From: an uncultured Eubacteriales bacterium
GTDB taxonomy: Bacteria; Bacillota; Clostridia; Oscillospirales; Acutalibacteraceae
Direction of reading: 5' to 3'
NCBI GenBank assembly: GCA_934477125.1
Contig: CAKSOL010000006.1
Location: forward strand, 62,001-126,000
Length of the DNA stretch: 64,000 bases
The notes under the pieces were generated by a model, which saw only the letters and a program-made list of their open reading frames with translations, did no database searches and was not told the origin of the DNA. Positions within the stretch are counted from its first letter, which is position 1; each line of letters opens with the position of its first letter. The position numbers and the translations under genes were made by a program. This document shows, one piece after another, positions 33,578-41,379 of the stretch.

Positions 33578-34109
33578 AAATATGCTCCCTTGATTTGCGG
33601 TATCTGTCAAGCTCGGAAAAAACTACCTGAAAATATTCCTTTCCGTAATCGTGAAACAGACCGTCCTCTATCATTTTTTTAAGCTGCGCGCGCGTTACCC
33701 ATTTAACCGCGGCAACCTCGCTTTTCTGCAATGTAAGCTCCTCGGCGGCGCAGTCGCAGGTTATCGCCCAAACGTCAAGCAGGGAATTTCTTCTGAAAAT
33801 CCTCGTCAGCTTTTTCATGCTTTCGGGCGTTGAGGAAATGCTCAGCTCCTCGAACAGCTCGCGGTGAGCCGCGGTATAGGAGTCCTCTCCGGAAATCGCA
33901 GCTCCGCCGGTTGCCGCCCATTCTCCCGGCATAAGCTTTTTTTCGTTCGAGCGGCGCTGTATCAGAATATTGCCGTTTGATGAAAGCACCCAGATATGAA
34001 CGACCAGATGGTATTCTCCGATTTTCAGCGTGTTTTCGCCGCGGAGCATCGTTCTTCCGACAGGCTTTCCGTCCTTATTGAGTACATCCCAGCGTTCTCT
34101 GCCTATCAT
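33570..34109 (-). CDS. Nudix hydrolase
   Basis: A 179-residue Nudix enzyme. The Nudix box spans about residues 69-91 and has the expected G-x5-E-x7-R-E-L-x-E-E-L spacing. The N-terminal extension (E-R-W-D-V-L-N-K-D-G-K-P-V-G) resembles the isopentenyl-diphosphate isomerase-like Nudix subgroup that includes YfcD-type proteins. The substrate is a diphosphate compound that cannot be named from sequence. Its start overlaps the upstream beta-helix gene by four bases and its end overlaps the RING-like gene. Confidence 0.9.
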   Translation of the reverse strand: MIGRERWDVLNKDGKPVGRTMLRGENTLKIGEYHLVVHIWVLSSNGNILIQRRSNEKKLMPGEWAATGGAAISGEDSYTAAHRELFEELSISSTPESMKKLTRIFRRNSLLDVWAITCDCAAEELTLQKSEVAAVKWVTRAQLKKMIEDGLFHDYGKEYFQVVFSELDRYRKSREHIYG

Positions 34110-34771
34110 AGCTTTTTAACTACCTCTCCGGCTTTTTTATATATACTTCCCGCAGGCACATAGCCCCGTACCATAGAAAGCGGATAGATACTCGTGTCCG
34201 GACCTACGACCGTTCCGGGGTTCAGAACCGAGCCACAGCCGACCTCAACGCGGTCGCCCAAAACGGCGCCGAATTTTTTAAGCCCGGTTTCAAGCCTGCC
34301 TTCGGGAGTGCTTATGCTTACCGGCGTTTTATCCGATTTAACATTTGAGGTTATCGCCCCGGCTCCCATATGCGAGCGGAATCCGAGTATGGAATCACCG
34401 ACATAATTATAATGCGGAACCTGAACTTTGTCGAAAAGCAAAACGTTTTTAAGCTCGGTCGAATTTCCGACAACGCAGCCTTTTCCGATAACCGCGCTGC
34501 CGCGGATAAAGGCGCAGTGCCTTATTTCGGCGTCCTCGTCGATTATGCACGGACCGGTTATAGCGGCACTTGCGGCAATCCTTGCCGAACGGGCTATCCA
34601 GATATTCTCGCCTGCCCTTTCAAAAATTTCGGGGTCAAGCCGCTTTCCTATTTCGCATATTCCGTCCTTTAACCCCACGAGCAGCTCAAACGGATACCTG
34701 ACCGATTCGAGCAGCTCCCACGCTATTGTGTTTCCCGGAGAAAAAAGCGCGTCAACGGTAAGAAAATTCAA
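34106..34771 (-). CDS. left-handed beta-helix sugar-nucleotide transferase-like protein
   Basis: A 221-residue protein with repeated hexapeptides of the left-handed beta-helix type from about residue 60 onward (I-x-x-x-A-x, I-G-x-x-x-x, V-G-x-x-x-x), resembling the C-terminal acyltransferase half of GlmU-like enzymes. No N-terminal pyrophosphorylase signature is present, so only the hexapeptide half is represented. Acyl-transfer to a UDP-sugar is plausible given galU in the same operon, but the acceptor is unknown. It is the first gene of the six-gene minus-strand operon, downstream of a near-consensus promoter. Confidence 0.8.
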   Translation of the reverse strand: MNFLTVDALFSPGNTIAWELLESVRYPFELLVGLKDGICEIGKRLDPEIFERAGENIWIARSARIAASAAITGPCIIDEDAEIRHCAFIRGSAVIGKGCVVGNSTELKNVLLFDKVQVPHYNYVGDSILGFRSHMGAGAITSNVKSDKTPVSISTPEGRLETGLKKFGAVLGDRVEVGCGSVLNPGTVVGPDTSIYPLSMVRGYVPAGSIYKKAGEVVKKL

Positions 34772-34859
34772 TTTAACGACCGCCTTTCATAAATTTATGC
34801 CGCGCGGGCATCGCATTAAATCTGCGCGATTTCTCTTACAGAGAATTATATACAATACA

Positions 34860-34888
34860 ATTATACCAAAATCCGCTCGCATTTGCAA
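34860..34888 (-). promoter_or_regulatory. promoter of the beta-helix/Nudix/zinc-ribbon/galU/HAD operon
   Basis: On the minus strand TTGCAA (plus 34883-34888) and a perfect TATAAT (34860-34865) are 17 bases apart. Transcription would start near 34853, leaving about 80 bases of leader before the ATG at 34771. Confidence 0.8.
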
Positions 34889-34906
34889 CTAATTGTTTGC
34901 GTTCGT

Positions 34907-34935
34907 TTGAAAACGGCGGTCAAAGCGTATATATA
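34907..34935 (+). promoter_or_regulatory. possible plus-strand promoter far upstream of rpsJ
   Basis: TTGAAA (34907-34912) and TATATA (34930-34935) are 17 bases apart. The predicted start (about 34942) coincides with the base of a structured element. It could drive a small RNA or a long-leader form of the S10 operon. Confidence 0.5.
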
Positions 34936-34941
34936 CATTAT

Positions 34942-35062
34942 TATATATAGGGGATGCCGCTTTATCGCATAAGTGCTGCCGCCCCGACAGTCCTAACCGC
35001 CGCTGCGGCACATATTTGCAAGTTTCGGCGGCGGTCATCTGAAATTTTCCGCTCTATATATT
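34942..35062 (+). ncRNA. candidate structured RNA of unknown class
   Basis: An 8-bp closing stem (34943-34950 with 35054-35061) encloses about 100 bases that are G+C-rich and contain further pairings: ACCGCCGC (34996-35003) with 35028-35035, and alternatively GTGCTGC (34973-34979) with GCGGCAC (35005-35011, one G-T pair). A promoter-like element ends seven bases upstream. I do not recognise it as 6S, SRP, tmRNA or a known riboswitch, and no clear terminator follows. The rest of the 34772-35144 gap shows no coding frame I trust. Confidence 0.35.
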
Positions 35063-35144
35063 GTGCTTTAAGCCGGATTTTAATACAACAGAGGGCGTAC
35101 AGGTAAAAAATGCAAAAAAACAGCGCGAAATTATGAAAAAAAGC

Positions 35145-35173
35145 TTGCAATTTGCGCTCGGTTATGGTATTAT
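35145..35173 (+). promoter_or_regulatory. main promoter of the S10 ribosomal protein operon
   Basis: TTGCAA (35145-35150) and TATTAT (35168-35173) are 17 bases apart. The predicted start near 35180 gives a leader of about 278 bases before rpsJ. Confidence 0.8.
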
Positions 35174-35179
35174 ACCTGA

Positions 35180-35457
35180 GTACGCTGTTCGGATTGCAGC
35201 GTAAGCATGCGATGATGCGGGAGGTGGCCGGTCTCAGAACCGGGAAATTTCCGCGGAGTATGTCCGATTTTAAACCGGGCGAAAGAATTTGGAAAAGTGT
35301 GAGGAAATCTTGCGATTCTTCGCGCTGCGGCGGCGTCGTGCCGCTGTCCGGAATTGTCTGTGACCCCAGCAATGCCGGTTTTATATTGCGGCCGAAAGAA
35401 ACACACGGCACAATGTAAGTTTTTGCCCGCCAACTAATCAAGGAGGCGAACATTCCA
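35180..35457 (+). promoter_or_regulatory. long structured 5' leader of the S10 operon
   Basis: The leader contains several stems, including a perfect 7-bp stem at 35181-35187/35197-35203, CCGGT/ACCGG at 35228-35232/35239-35243, and GCGGC/GCCGC at 35327-35331/35340-35344. No open frame in it is preceded by a convincing start. In E. coli the S10 leader is the target of L4 autoregulation; whether this unrelated-looking leader serves the same purpose is inference. A strong AAGGAGG site (35440-35446) ends it. Confidence 0.5.
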
Positions 35458-35769
35458 ATGGCAGTTAAAGAAAAAATCCGTATTCGCATCAAGGGTTACG
35501 ATCACGCGCTTGTAGACCAGTCCGCAGAGAAAATTGTGGAAACCGCTAAACGTACAGGCTCAAGGGTGTCCGGTCCCGTACCGCTCCCGACCGAAAAGGA
35601 GATCGTTACCATTCTGCGCGCCGTTCATAAGTATAAGGACAGCCGCGAGCAGTTTGAGATGCGCACTCACAAGAGACTGATCGACGTTATCCGCCCGTCC
35701 AACAAGACGGTTGAGGCGCTTACCGGTCTCGAACTCCCCGCCGGAGTTGAAATAGAGATAAAGCTTTAA
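35458..35769 (+). CDS. rpsJ: 30S ribosomal protein S10
   Basis: S10 (uS10) sits in the 30S head and, as NusE, also works with NusB in transcription antitermination. The 103 residues include the conserved I-R-I-R-I-K-G-Y-D-H start, S-G-P-V-P-L-P-T near residue 40 and F-E-M-R-T-H-K-R in the extended loop. It is the first gene of the cluster, after a long leader and a strong AAGGAGG site. A 6-bp hairpin with a three-base loop (35796-35810) separates it from rplC. Confidence 0.98.
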   Translation: MAVKEKIRIRIKGYDHALVDQSAEKIVETAKRTGSRVSGPVPLPTEKEIVTILRAVHKYKDSREQFEMRTHKRLIDVIRPSNKTVEALTGLELPAGVEIEIKL

Positions 35770-35835
35770 GGCTCTGTTTCCGGCAGGAAGGTCAAGTCAG
35801 CTCAGCTGACCAATAACCATTAGGAGGAAGAAAAA

Positions 35836-36468
35836 ATGAAAAAAGGCATTGTCGGCAAGAAGCTCGGTATGACCCAGCTTTTTGACGCAAACGGAAACGT
35901 TGTTCCGGTAACGGTCATCGAGGCAGGTCCCTGCGTGATCTCCCAGAAAAAGACCGCCGAGAACGACGGCTACGAGGCAGTTCAGGTCGGCTTCGGCGAT
36001 CTGAAGGCAGGCAAGGTGAACAAGCCCCAGAAGGGTCACTTTGCAAAGGGCGACGTAGCGCCCAAGAAGGTTCTGCGTGAGTTCCGCTTCGAGGACGTAA
36101 GCGGTATGAACGTGGGCGACATTATAAAGGCTGACGTTTTCGCTGAGGGCGACGCGGTAGACGTTCGCGGCACTTCAAAGGGTAAGGGCTATGCCGGAAC
36201 CATCAAGCGCTGGAACTTCCACCGTCTCAAGGAGTCCCACGGTACCGGTCCCGTTGCCCGTCACGGCGGCTCGCTGGGCGCATGCTCAAGCCCGTCCCGC
36301 GTTTTCAAGGGCAAGAAGATGGCAGGTCACCTCGGACATGAGCGCGTAACCGTTCAGAATTTGAGCGTAGTCAAGGTTGACGCCGAAAAGAATATAATCG
36401 CCGTTAAGGGCGCCGTTCCGGGCCCCAAGGGCGGAATAGTCGTTCTTTTCGACAGCGTTAAGGCTTAA
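35836..36468 (+). CDS. rplC: 50S ribosomal protein L3
   Basis: L3 (uL3) is one of the first proteins to bind 23S rRNA and reaches toward the peptidyl transferase centre. The 210 residues open with the hallmark G-I-V-G-K-K-L-G-M-T-Q-L-F and carry the loop G-P-V-A-R-H-G-G-S-L-G-A and the F-K-G-K-K-M-A-G-H-L-G segment. A TTAGGAGGAA site lies just upstream. The gap to rpsJ (66 bases) is the largest at this end of the operon and contains the small hairpin noted there. Confidence 0.98.
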   Translation: MKKGIVGKKLGMTQLFDANGNVVPVTVIEAGPCVISQKKTAENDGYEAVQVGFGDLKAGKVNKPQKGHFAKGDVAPKKVLREFRFEDVSGMNVGDIIKADVFAEGDAVDVRGTSKGKGYAGTIKRWNFHRLKESHGTGPVARHGGSLGACSSPSRVFKGKKMAGHLGHERVTVQNLSVVKVDAEKNIIAVKGAVPGPKGGIVVLFDSVKA

Positions 36469-36485
36469 AGGAAGGAGTGTTTGAA

Positions 36486-37109
36486 ATGCCGAATATTACC
36501 GTAGTAGATATGGCTGGCAAAAGCGTTGGAGAAATAACGCTGAGCGACGCCGTTTTCGGAATTGAACCCAACGCGGTTGTAATGCATATGGCAGTTGTAA
36601 ACTTCCTTGCCAATCAGCGTCAGGGCACTCAGTCCACTCTCACCCGCACAGAGGTTTCCGGCGGCGGAAAGAAACCGTGGAGACAAAAGGGTACAGGTCA
36701 TGCCCGCCAGGGCTCGACCCGCGCTCCCCAGTGGAGACACGGCGGTATCGTCCATGCTCCGAAGCCGAGGGATTACAGCTATGCGCTGAACAAGAAGGTT
36801 CGCCGCCTGGCTCTCAAGTCCGCACTTTCCGATAAGGTCCTTAACGGCGATCTGATAGTGCTCGACAGTCTGGTTCTCGATTCCTACAAGACCAAGACGG
36901 TTGCCGAATGCCTCAAGGCAGTAGGCGCCAAGAAAAAGACTCTCATAGTGCTTGCCGATAACAACGCGTTTGCCGTTAAGAGCATCGCCAACATCGCGGG
37001 CGCAAAGTCTGCTCAGGTCAACACCATCAACACCTACGACGTTATCAATGCCGATACGCTTATTATCTGCAGGGGCGCCGTTGAGAAATTAGAGGAGGTA
37101 TACGCATAA
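36486..37109 (+). CDS. rplD: 50S ribosomal protein L4
   Basis: L4 (uL4) lines the nascent-peptide tunnel and in some bacteria represses its own S10 operon. The 207 residues show the tunnel loop with G-G-G-K-K-P-W-R-Q-K-G-T-G and R-Q-G-S-T-R-A-P near residues 55-80. ATG 36486 is eight bases after AAGGAG (36472-36477). The in-frame GTG at 36477 is part of that site and rejected as a start. Its last base is shared with the rplW ATG (TAATG). Confidence 0.98.
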   Translation: MPNITVVDMAGKSVGEITLSDAVFGIEPNAVVMHMAVVNFLANQRQGTQSTLTRTEVSGGGKKPWRQKGTGHARQGSTRAPQWRHGGIVHAPKPRDYSYALNKKVRRLALKSALSDKVLNGDLIVLDSLVLDSYKTKTVAECLKAVGAKKKTLIVLADNNAFAVKSIANIAGAKSAQVNTINTYDVINADTLIICRGAVEKLEEVYA

Positions 37110-37399
37110 TGACCGCACAGGATATCATTATCGCTCCGCTGATTACCGAAAAGAGTATGTCGGGTATAGCCGATAAGAAGTACGCCTTCAAGGTGGCTCG
37201 CGACGCTAACAAGTATCAGATTGCGGACGCAGTCGAGGCTTTGTTCAAGGTCAGCGTAGCCAAGGTCAACACAATGAACGTTCGCGGCCGCGCAAAGCGT
37301 ATGGGACGCTACGAGGGAAAAACCGCAGCCTGGAAAAAGGCTATCGTAACCCTCAAGGCGGATTCCAAGCCGATCGAGTTCTTTGACGGCCTTATCTGA
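37109..37399 (+). CDS. rplW: 50S ribosomal protein L23
   Basis: L23 (uL23) surrounds the tunnel exit and is the docking site for trigger factor and the signal recognition particle. The 96 residues start with D-I-I-I-A-P-L-I-T-E-K-S and include the basic loop R-G-R-A-K-R-M-G-R near residue 65. Its ATG overlaps the rplD stop by one base, ensuring coupled synthesis. The 87-base gap before rplB holds two consecutive hairpins. Confidence 0.98.
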   Translation: MTAQDIIIAPLITEKSMSGIADKKYAFKVARDANKYQIADAVEALFKVSVAKVNTMNVRGRAKRMGRYEGKTAAWKKAIVTLKADSKPIEFFDGLI

Positions 37400-37412
37400 T
37401 AGGTGCAAAAGA

Positions 37413-37458
37413 GGAAATCAGCAAGGATTTCCGGTGATGTATGAAGCCGAACGGCTTC
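37413..37458 (+). repeat. paired hairpins between rplW and rplB
   Basis: Two adjacent perfect 7-bp stems: 37413-37419 with 37426-37432 (loop 6) and 37443-37449 with 37452-37458 (loop 2). They end 15 bases before the rplB Shine-Dalgarno region. No T-tract follows. They may mark RNA processing or tune rplB translation. Confidence 0.5.
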
Positions 37459-37486
37459 GCTAAGCCAAAATAGGAGAGTGAAACAA

Positions 37487-38314
37487 ATGGCTATAAAGCA
37501 TTATAAGCCGACTACCAACGGCCGCCGCAATATGACGACGATGGATTATTCCGTTCTCACCAAAACGGCGCCGGAGAGAAGTCTGCTTGAGCCTATTAAA
37601 AAGAATGCCGGCCGCAACAGCTACGGCCGCATCACCGTCCGCCACAGAGGCGGCGGAAACCGCAGAAAGTACAGAGTCATCGATTTCAAGAGAGAGCGTT
37701 TCGGCGTAAACGCTACCGTTCTTACTCTTGAATACGATCCGAACCGCTCCGCGTTCATCGCGCTCGTTCAGTATGAGGACGGCGAGAAGCGTTACATCAT
37801 CGCTCCTCAGGACCTCAAGGTAGGCGACGTGATAGTAAGCGGACCGGACGCCGATATTAAGCCCGGCAACGCTTTGCCGCTCGTTAATATCCCGGTCGGT
37901 ACTTTTGTTCACAATGTAGAGCTTTATCCCGGAAAGGGCGCTCAGCTCGCCCGTTCAGCCGGAAATATGGCTCAGCTTATGGCGCGTGAAAACGGAATGG
38001 CGCTGCTGCGTCTGCCCTCCGGCGAGCTTCGCAACGTTCCGGAGAAATGTATGGCTACCGTAGGCGTTGTATCCAATCAGGAGCACGCTAACGTAAATTA
38101 CGGTAAAGCCGGCCGCAAGCGTCATATGGGCTGGAGACCGACGGTCCGCGGTTCAGTTATGAACCCCTGCGACCACCCGCACGGCGGCGGCGAAGGCAAA
38201 TCGCCGGTCGGACGTCCCGGACCTGTTACCCCGTGGGGTAAACCGACCCTCGGCTACAAGACCCGTCAGAAGCATAAGCGCACCGATAAGTATATCGTTA
38301 AGCGCCGCAAGTAA
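37487..38314 (+). CDS. rplB: 50S ribosomal protein L2
   Basis: L2 (uL2) is needed for subunit association and peptidyl transferase activity. The 275 residues begin A-I-K-H-Y-K-P-T-T-N-G-R-R and contain the conserved loop N-P-x-D-H-P-H-G-G-G-E-G near residue 225 with the functionally important His. ATG 37487 is chosen; the in-frame GTG at 37478 belongs to the GGAGAGTG ribosome binding region. The C-terminus is the usual basic R-T-D-K-Y-I-V-K-R-R-K. Confidence 0.98.
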   Translation: MAIKHYKPTTNGRRNMTTMDYSVLTKTAPERSLLEPIKKNAGRNSYGRITVRHRGGGNRRKYRVIDFKRERFGVNATVLTLEYDPNRSAFIALVQYEDGEKRYIIAPQDLKVGDVIVSGPDADIKPGNALPLVNIPVGTFVHNVELYPGKGAQLARSAGNMAQLMARENGMALLRLPSGELRNVPEKCMATVGVVSNQEHANVNYGKAGRKRHMGWRPTVRGSVMNPCDHPHGGGEGKSPVGRPGPVTPWGKPTLGYKTRQKHKRTDKYIVKRRK

Positions 38315-38335
38315 TACGACGAAAGGAGAATCATT

Positions 38336-38611
38336 ATGGGAAGAAGCATAAAGAAAGGCCCTTACGTCCAGGAAGTTCTGTACAACAGGGTACTCAAAAT
38401 GAACGAAGCCGGTGAAAAGCGCGTGCTTAAAACCTGGAGCCGTTCGTCCACCATATTCCCCGATTTCGTCGGTCATACCTTTGCGGTACATGACGGTCGT
38501 AAGCACGTACCCGTATATGTGACCGAGGATATGGTTGGTCATAAGCTCGGTGAATTTGCACCGACGAGAACATTTAAAGGCCACGCCGGCGCTAAGACAA
38601 CCGGTAAGTAA
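38336..38611 (+). CDS. rpsS: 30S ribosomal protein S19
   Basis: S19 (uS19) forms a complex with S13 in the 30S head near the A-site tRNA. The 91 residues start G-R-S-I-K-K-G-P-Y-V and include S-R-S-S-T-I-F-P-D-F-V-G-H-T near residue 35 and F-A-P-T-R-T-F-K-G-H at the end. An AAAGGAGAA site lies upstream of the ATG. Confidence 0.98.
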   Translation: MGRSIKKGPYVQEVLYNRVLKMNEAGEKRVLKTWSRSSTIFPDFVGHTFAVHDGRKHVPVYVTEDMVGHKLGEFAPTRTFKGHAGAKTTGK

Positions 38612-38634
38612 GCGGCCGAAAGGAGAACACAACG

Positions 38635-38970
38635 ATGGAATCAAGGGCTGTATTAAAATTTGCCCGCATCTCGCCGCGCAAGGTCAAGATTGTTCTTGAT
38701 CTTATCCGCAATCAGGATGCTGACAAGGCCATGGCTATTCTGAAGTTTACTCCCAAATCCGCTTGCGAGTATCTGGAAAAGCTGCTGGCTTCGGCAATAG
38801 CAAATGCCGAAAACAAGAATATGGACGTTTCGAGACTTTATGTTGCAGAGTGCCTCGTCTGTCCCGGACCTACTCTTAAGAGAATCCGTCCGAAGGACCA
38901 CGGCCGCGCACACCGCATCTTAAAGAGAACGAGCCATATGACAATCGTTCTTAAAGAACGCGAAATTTAA
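38635..38970 (+). CDS. rplV: 50S ribosomal protein L22
   Basis: L22 (uL22) has a globular body on the 50S surface and a hairpin that reaches the tunnel constriction, where macrolide resistance changes arise. The 111 residues show A-R-I-S-P-R-K-V-K-I-V-L near the start and the hairpin G-P-T-L-K-R-I-R-P-K-D-H-G-R-A near residues 80-95. No insertions are seen in the hairpin. A GAAAGGAGA site precedes the ATG. Confidence 0.98.
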   Translation: MESRAVLKFARISPRKVKIVLDLIRNQDADKAMAILKFTPKSACEYLEKLLASAIANAENKNMDVSRLYVAECLVCPGPTLKRIRPKDHGRAHRILKRTSHMTIVLKEREI

Positions 38971-38986
38971 GTGAGGAGGTTTAGTT

Positions 38987-39718
38987 ATGGGTCAAAAAGT
39001 TAATCCGCACGGCTTCCGCGTCGGCGTTATCAAAGACTGGGACTCACGTTGGTTCGTTGAAGACAACAAATTCGGCGATACTCTCGTTGAGGACTATAAC
39101 CTCCGTAAATACCTGAAAAAGGCTCTCTTTACCGCAGGTATTGCCAAGGTTGAAATCGAGCGCGACGCAAAGCGCGTCAGACTGCACATTCACTGTGCTA
39201 AGCCCGGCATGGTAATAGGCCGCAACGGTGCTGAAATCGAAAAGCTCCGCGAGACCTGCCAGAAAATGCTCGGCAAGCCGGTCGTTATCAACATTGTTGA
39301 AATCAAGAACCCCGATGCCAACGCAACTCTCGTTGCCGAAAACATCGCGGCACAGCTTGAAAAGCGTATTTCCTTCCGCCGCGCTATGAAGCTTTGCATG
39401 GGCAGAGCAATGCGCCTCGGCGTTAAGGGAATAAAAACTCAGGTTTCGGGTCGTCTCGGCGGCGCCGAAATCGCAAGAAGCGAACAGTATCACGAGGGTA
39501 CGATTCCGCTACAGACACTCCGCGCAGACATTGACTACGGTTTTGCCGAGGCTAACACAACCTACGGCAGAATAGGCGTTAAGGTCTGGATTTATAAGGG
39601 CGAAGTGCTCAATGCAAACAGCAGACATGAGAACCGTACCTTTGAACCGAAGCGCGAGAACCGCGGTCGCAGAGACAGAGATAACCGCGGCGCGAAAAGG
39701 GAAGGAGGAACCCGCTGA
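38987..39718 (+). CDS. rpsC: 30S ribosomal protein S3
   Basis: S3 (uS3) lies at the mRNA entry channel of the 30S subunit and has helicase-related function. The 243 residues begin G-Q-K-V-N-P-H-G-F-R-V-G. The type II KH domain has V-I-G-R-N-G near residue 75, and the C-terminal domain has S-G-R-L-G-G-A-E-I-A-R. The last ~25 residues are rich in Arg, Asn and Gly, an extension common in clostridial S3. The stop overlaps the rplP ATG by one base. Confidence 0.98.
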   Translation: MGQKVNPHGFRVGVIKDWDSRWFVEDNKFGDTLVEDYNLRKYLKKALFTAGIAKVEIERDAKRVRLHIHCAKPGMVIGRNGAEIEKLRETCQKMLGKPVVINIVEIKNPDANATLVAENIAAQLEKRISFRRAMKLCMGRAMRLGVKGIKTQVSGRLGGAEIARSEQYHEGTIPLQTLRADIDYGFAEANTTYGRIGVKVWIYKGEVLNANSRHENRTFEPKRENRGRRDRDNRGAKREGGTR

Positions 39719-40143
39719 TGTTAATGCCTAAGCGTGTAAAGCACCGCAGAGTGCAGCGCGGCCGTCTGACCGGCGTTGCAACGCGCGGAAATAAGGTATC
39801 GCACGGCGAATACGGCCTTCAGGCTCTTGAGCCGGCATGGATAACCTCCAACCAGATCGAGGCTGCCCGTATCGCTATGACGCGTTACATTAAGCGTGGC
39901 GGTCAGGTATGGATTAAGATTTTCCCGGATAAGCCGATAACCGAGAAGCCGGCGGAGACCCGAATGGGCTCCGGTAAGGGTTCTCCGGAATATTGGGTAG
40001 CCGTTGTTAAGCCCGGACGCGTTATGTTCGAGATTGCCGGCGTATCCGAGGAGATTGCGCGCGAGGCTATGCGTCTCGCCTCAAACAAGCTTCCTATTAA
40101 GTGCAAGTTTGTTACAAAACAGGAAACGGGTGGTGAGCAGTAA
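39718..40143 (+). CDS. rplP: 50S ribosomal protein L16
   Basis: L16 (uL16) organises the A-site tRNA region of the large subunit. The 141 residues start L-M-P-K-R-V-K-H-R and contain G-R-L-T-G-V-A-T-R-G-N, the conserved R-M-G-S-G-K-G loop near residue 82, and A-x-K-L-P-I-K at the end. The ATG overlaps the rpsC stop (TGATG) and the stop overlaps the rpmC start (TAATG), so three genes are tightly coupled. Confidence 0.98.
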   Translation: MLMPKRVKHRRVQRGRLTGVATRGNKVSHGEYGLQALEPAWITSNQIEAARIAMTRYIKRGGQVWIKIFPDKPITEKPAETRMGSGKGSPEYWVAVVKPGRVMFEIAGVSEEIAREAMRLASNKLPIKCKFVTKQETGGEQ

Positions 40144-40352
40144 TGAAGACAACGGAAATCAGAGAGAAATCGCTGCCTGAGCTCAACGAGCAGCTGGCAA
40201 AGCTGAAGGACGAATTGTTCAATCTTCGTTTCCAGCTCGCCATTAACCAGCTTGAAAACCCAATGCGCATCGCAGCTGTCAAAAAGGATATCGCCCGCGT
40301 GAAAACAGTTATCCGCGAGACCGAAATCAAGAACGACAGCGCGAACGCTTGA
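40143..40352 (+). CDS. rpmC: 50S ribosomal protein L29
   Basis: L29 (uL29) is a small two-helix protein at the tunnel exit next to L23. The 69 residues show the I-R-E-K-S-L-P-E-L start, L-F-N-L-R-F-Q-L-A near residue 25 and the V-K-K-D-I-A-R-V-K-T segment near residue 48. Its start codon overlaps the rplP stop by one base. Confidence 0.97.
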   Translation: MKTTEIREKSLPELNEQLAKLKDELFNLRFQLAINQLENPMRIAAVKKDIARVKTVIRETEIKNDSANA

Positions 40353-40371
40353 GTGCAGGGAGGTAAGCCGA

Positions 40372-40629
40372 ATGAGCGAAAGAAACCTTCGTAAAACAAG
40401 GGTAGGCCGCGTTGTCAGCGATAAGATGGATAAGACGGTAGTCGTAGCCATCGAGGATAACGTTAAGCACCCGTTGTACAAGAAGATTATAAAAAACACC
40501 ATTCGCCTGAAAGCGCACGATGAGCAGAATGCCTGCGGCGTTGGCGATCGTGTTGAGATTATGGAAACAAGACCGCTTTCTAAGGATAAAAGATGGCGTG
40601 TCGTCGAAATCATCGAAAAGGCGAAGTAG
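40372..40629 (+). CDS. rpsQ: 30S ribosomal protein S17
   Basis: S17 (uS17) is a primary 16S rRNA-binding OB-fold protein. The 85 residues include R-K-T-R-V-G-R-V-V-S-D-K-M-D-K-T at the start and the C-terminal P-L-S-K-D-K-R-W-R-V segment. A GGGAGGTAAG site precedes the ATG. Confidence 0.98.
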   Translation: MSERNLRKTRVGRVVSDKMDKTVVVAIEDNVKHPLYKKIIKNTIRLKAHDEQNACGVGDRVEIMETRPLSKDKRWRVVEIIEKAK

Positions 40630-40650
40630 TCTGACAAGGAGGAAACCACT

Positions 40651-41019
40651 GTGATACAGCAACAGAGTTACCTCAAGGTTGCCGACAATACCGGTGCAAA
40701 GGAAATTATGTGCATCCGTGTTTTGGGCGGCTCCAAAAGGAGGTATGCCAACATTGGCGATGTTATCGTTGCTTCTGTGAAAAAGGCCGCTCCGGGCGGT
40801 ACAGTCAAGAAGGGCGATGTTGTCAAGGCCGTTGTGGTTCGTTCCGCAAAGGGTCTGCGTCGCAATGACGGCACTTATATCAGATTCGACGAAAATGCCG
40901 CGGTTCTCATAAGGGAAGATAAAAACCCGCGCGGAACCCGTATTTTCGGGCCGGTAGCCCGCGAGCTGCGCGATAAGGAATACACAAAAATCCTTTCGCT
41001 CGCTCCGGAAGTGCTTTAA
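40651..41019 (+). CDS. rplN: 50S ribosomal protein L14
   Basis: L14 (uL14) is at the subunit interface and is the target of ribosome silencing factor RsfS. The 122 residues begin with I-Q-Q-Q-S-Y-L-K-V-A-D-N-T-G-A and end G-P-V-A-R-E-L-R. The start codon is GTG, preceded by AAGGAGGAAA, one of two non-ATG starts in the cluster. Confidence 0.98.
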   Translation: MIQQQSYLKVADNTGAKEIMCIRVLGGSKRRYANIGDVIVASVKKAAPGGTVKKGDVVKAVVVRSAKGLRRNDGTYIRFDENAAVLIREDKNPRGTRIFGPVARELRDKEYTKILSLAPEVL

Positions 41020-41035
41020 TGGGAGGTAGAAAAAT

Positions 41036-41359
41036 ATGAATAAGCTTCGCATTAAAACCGGCGATACCGTTATGCTTCTTACAGGCGACAGCAAGGACCG
41101 CGGCAAGTCCGGCAAGGTTCTTCAGGTCAGCCCTGAGGAGGGTAAGGTAATTGTTGAGGGACTCAACAAGGTTAAGAAACATGTAAAACCCAAGCAGCCG
41201 GGAGATCCGTCCGGCATTATCGAAACCGAGAGCGCAGTTTATGCCTGCAAGGTTCAGCTTGTCTGCCCGAAATGCGGCAAGCCCACCCGCGTAGGTATGA
41301 AGCTCTACGGCGACGGTAAAAAAGACCGCTGCTGCAAGAAGTGCGGCGAGACTTTTTAA
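41036..41359 (+). CDS. rplX: 50S ribosomal protein L24
   Basis: L24 (uL24) starts 50S assembly and sits at the tunnel exit. The 107 residues contain the KOW motif D-x-G-K-S-G-K-V near residue 22. The C-terminal part has C-x-x-C at residues 77-80 and 100-103, a zinc ribbon seen in many Firmicute L24 proteins but absent from E. coli. A GGGAGGTAG site precedes the ATG. Confidence 0.98.
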   Translation: MNKLRIKTGDTVMLLTGDSKDRGKSGKVLQVSPEEGKVIVEGLNKVKKHVKPKQPGDPSGIIETESAVYACKVQLVCPKCGKPTRVGMKLYGDGKKDRCCKKCGETF

Positions 41360-41379
41360 GAGTTAGGAGGACATGACAG

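Noticed and set aside
34962..35492. A 176-codon minus-strand frame across the rpsJ leader
   Set aside because: It runs through the S10 promoter, leader and the rpsJ start, and its composition does not look like a protein.
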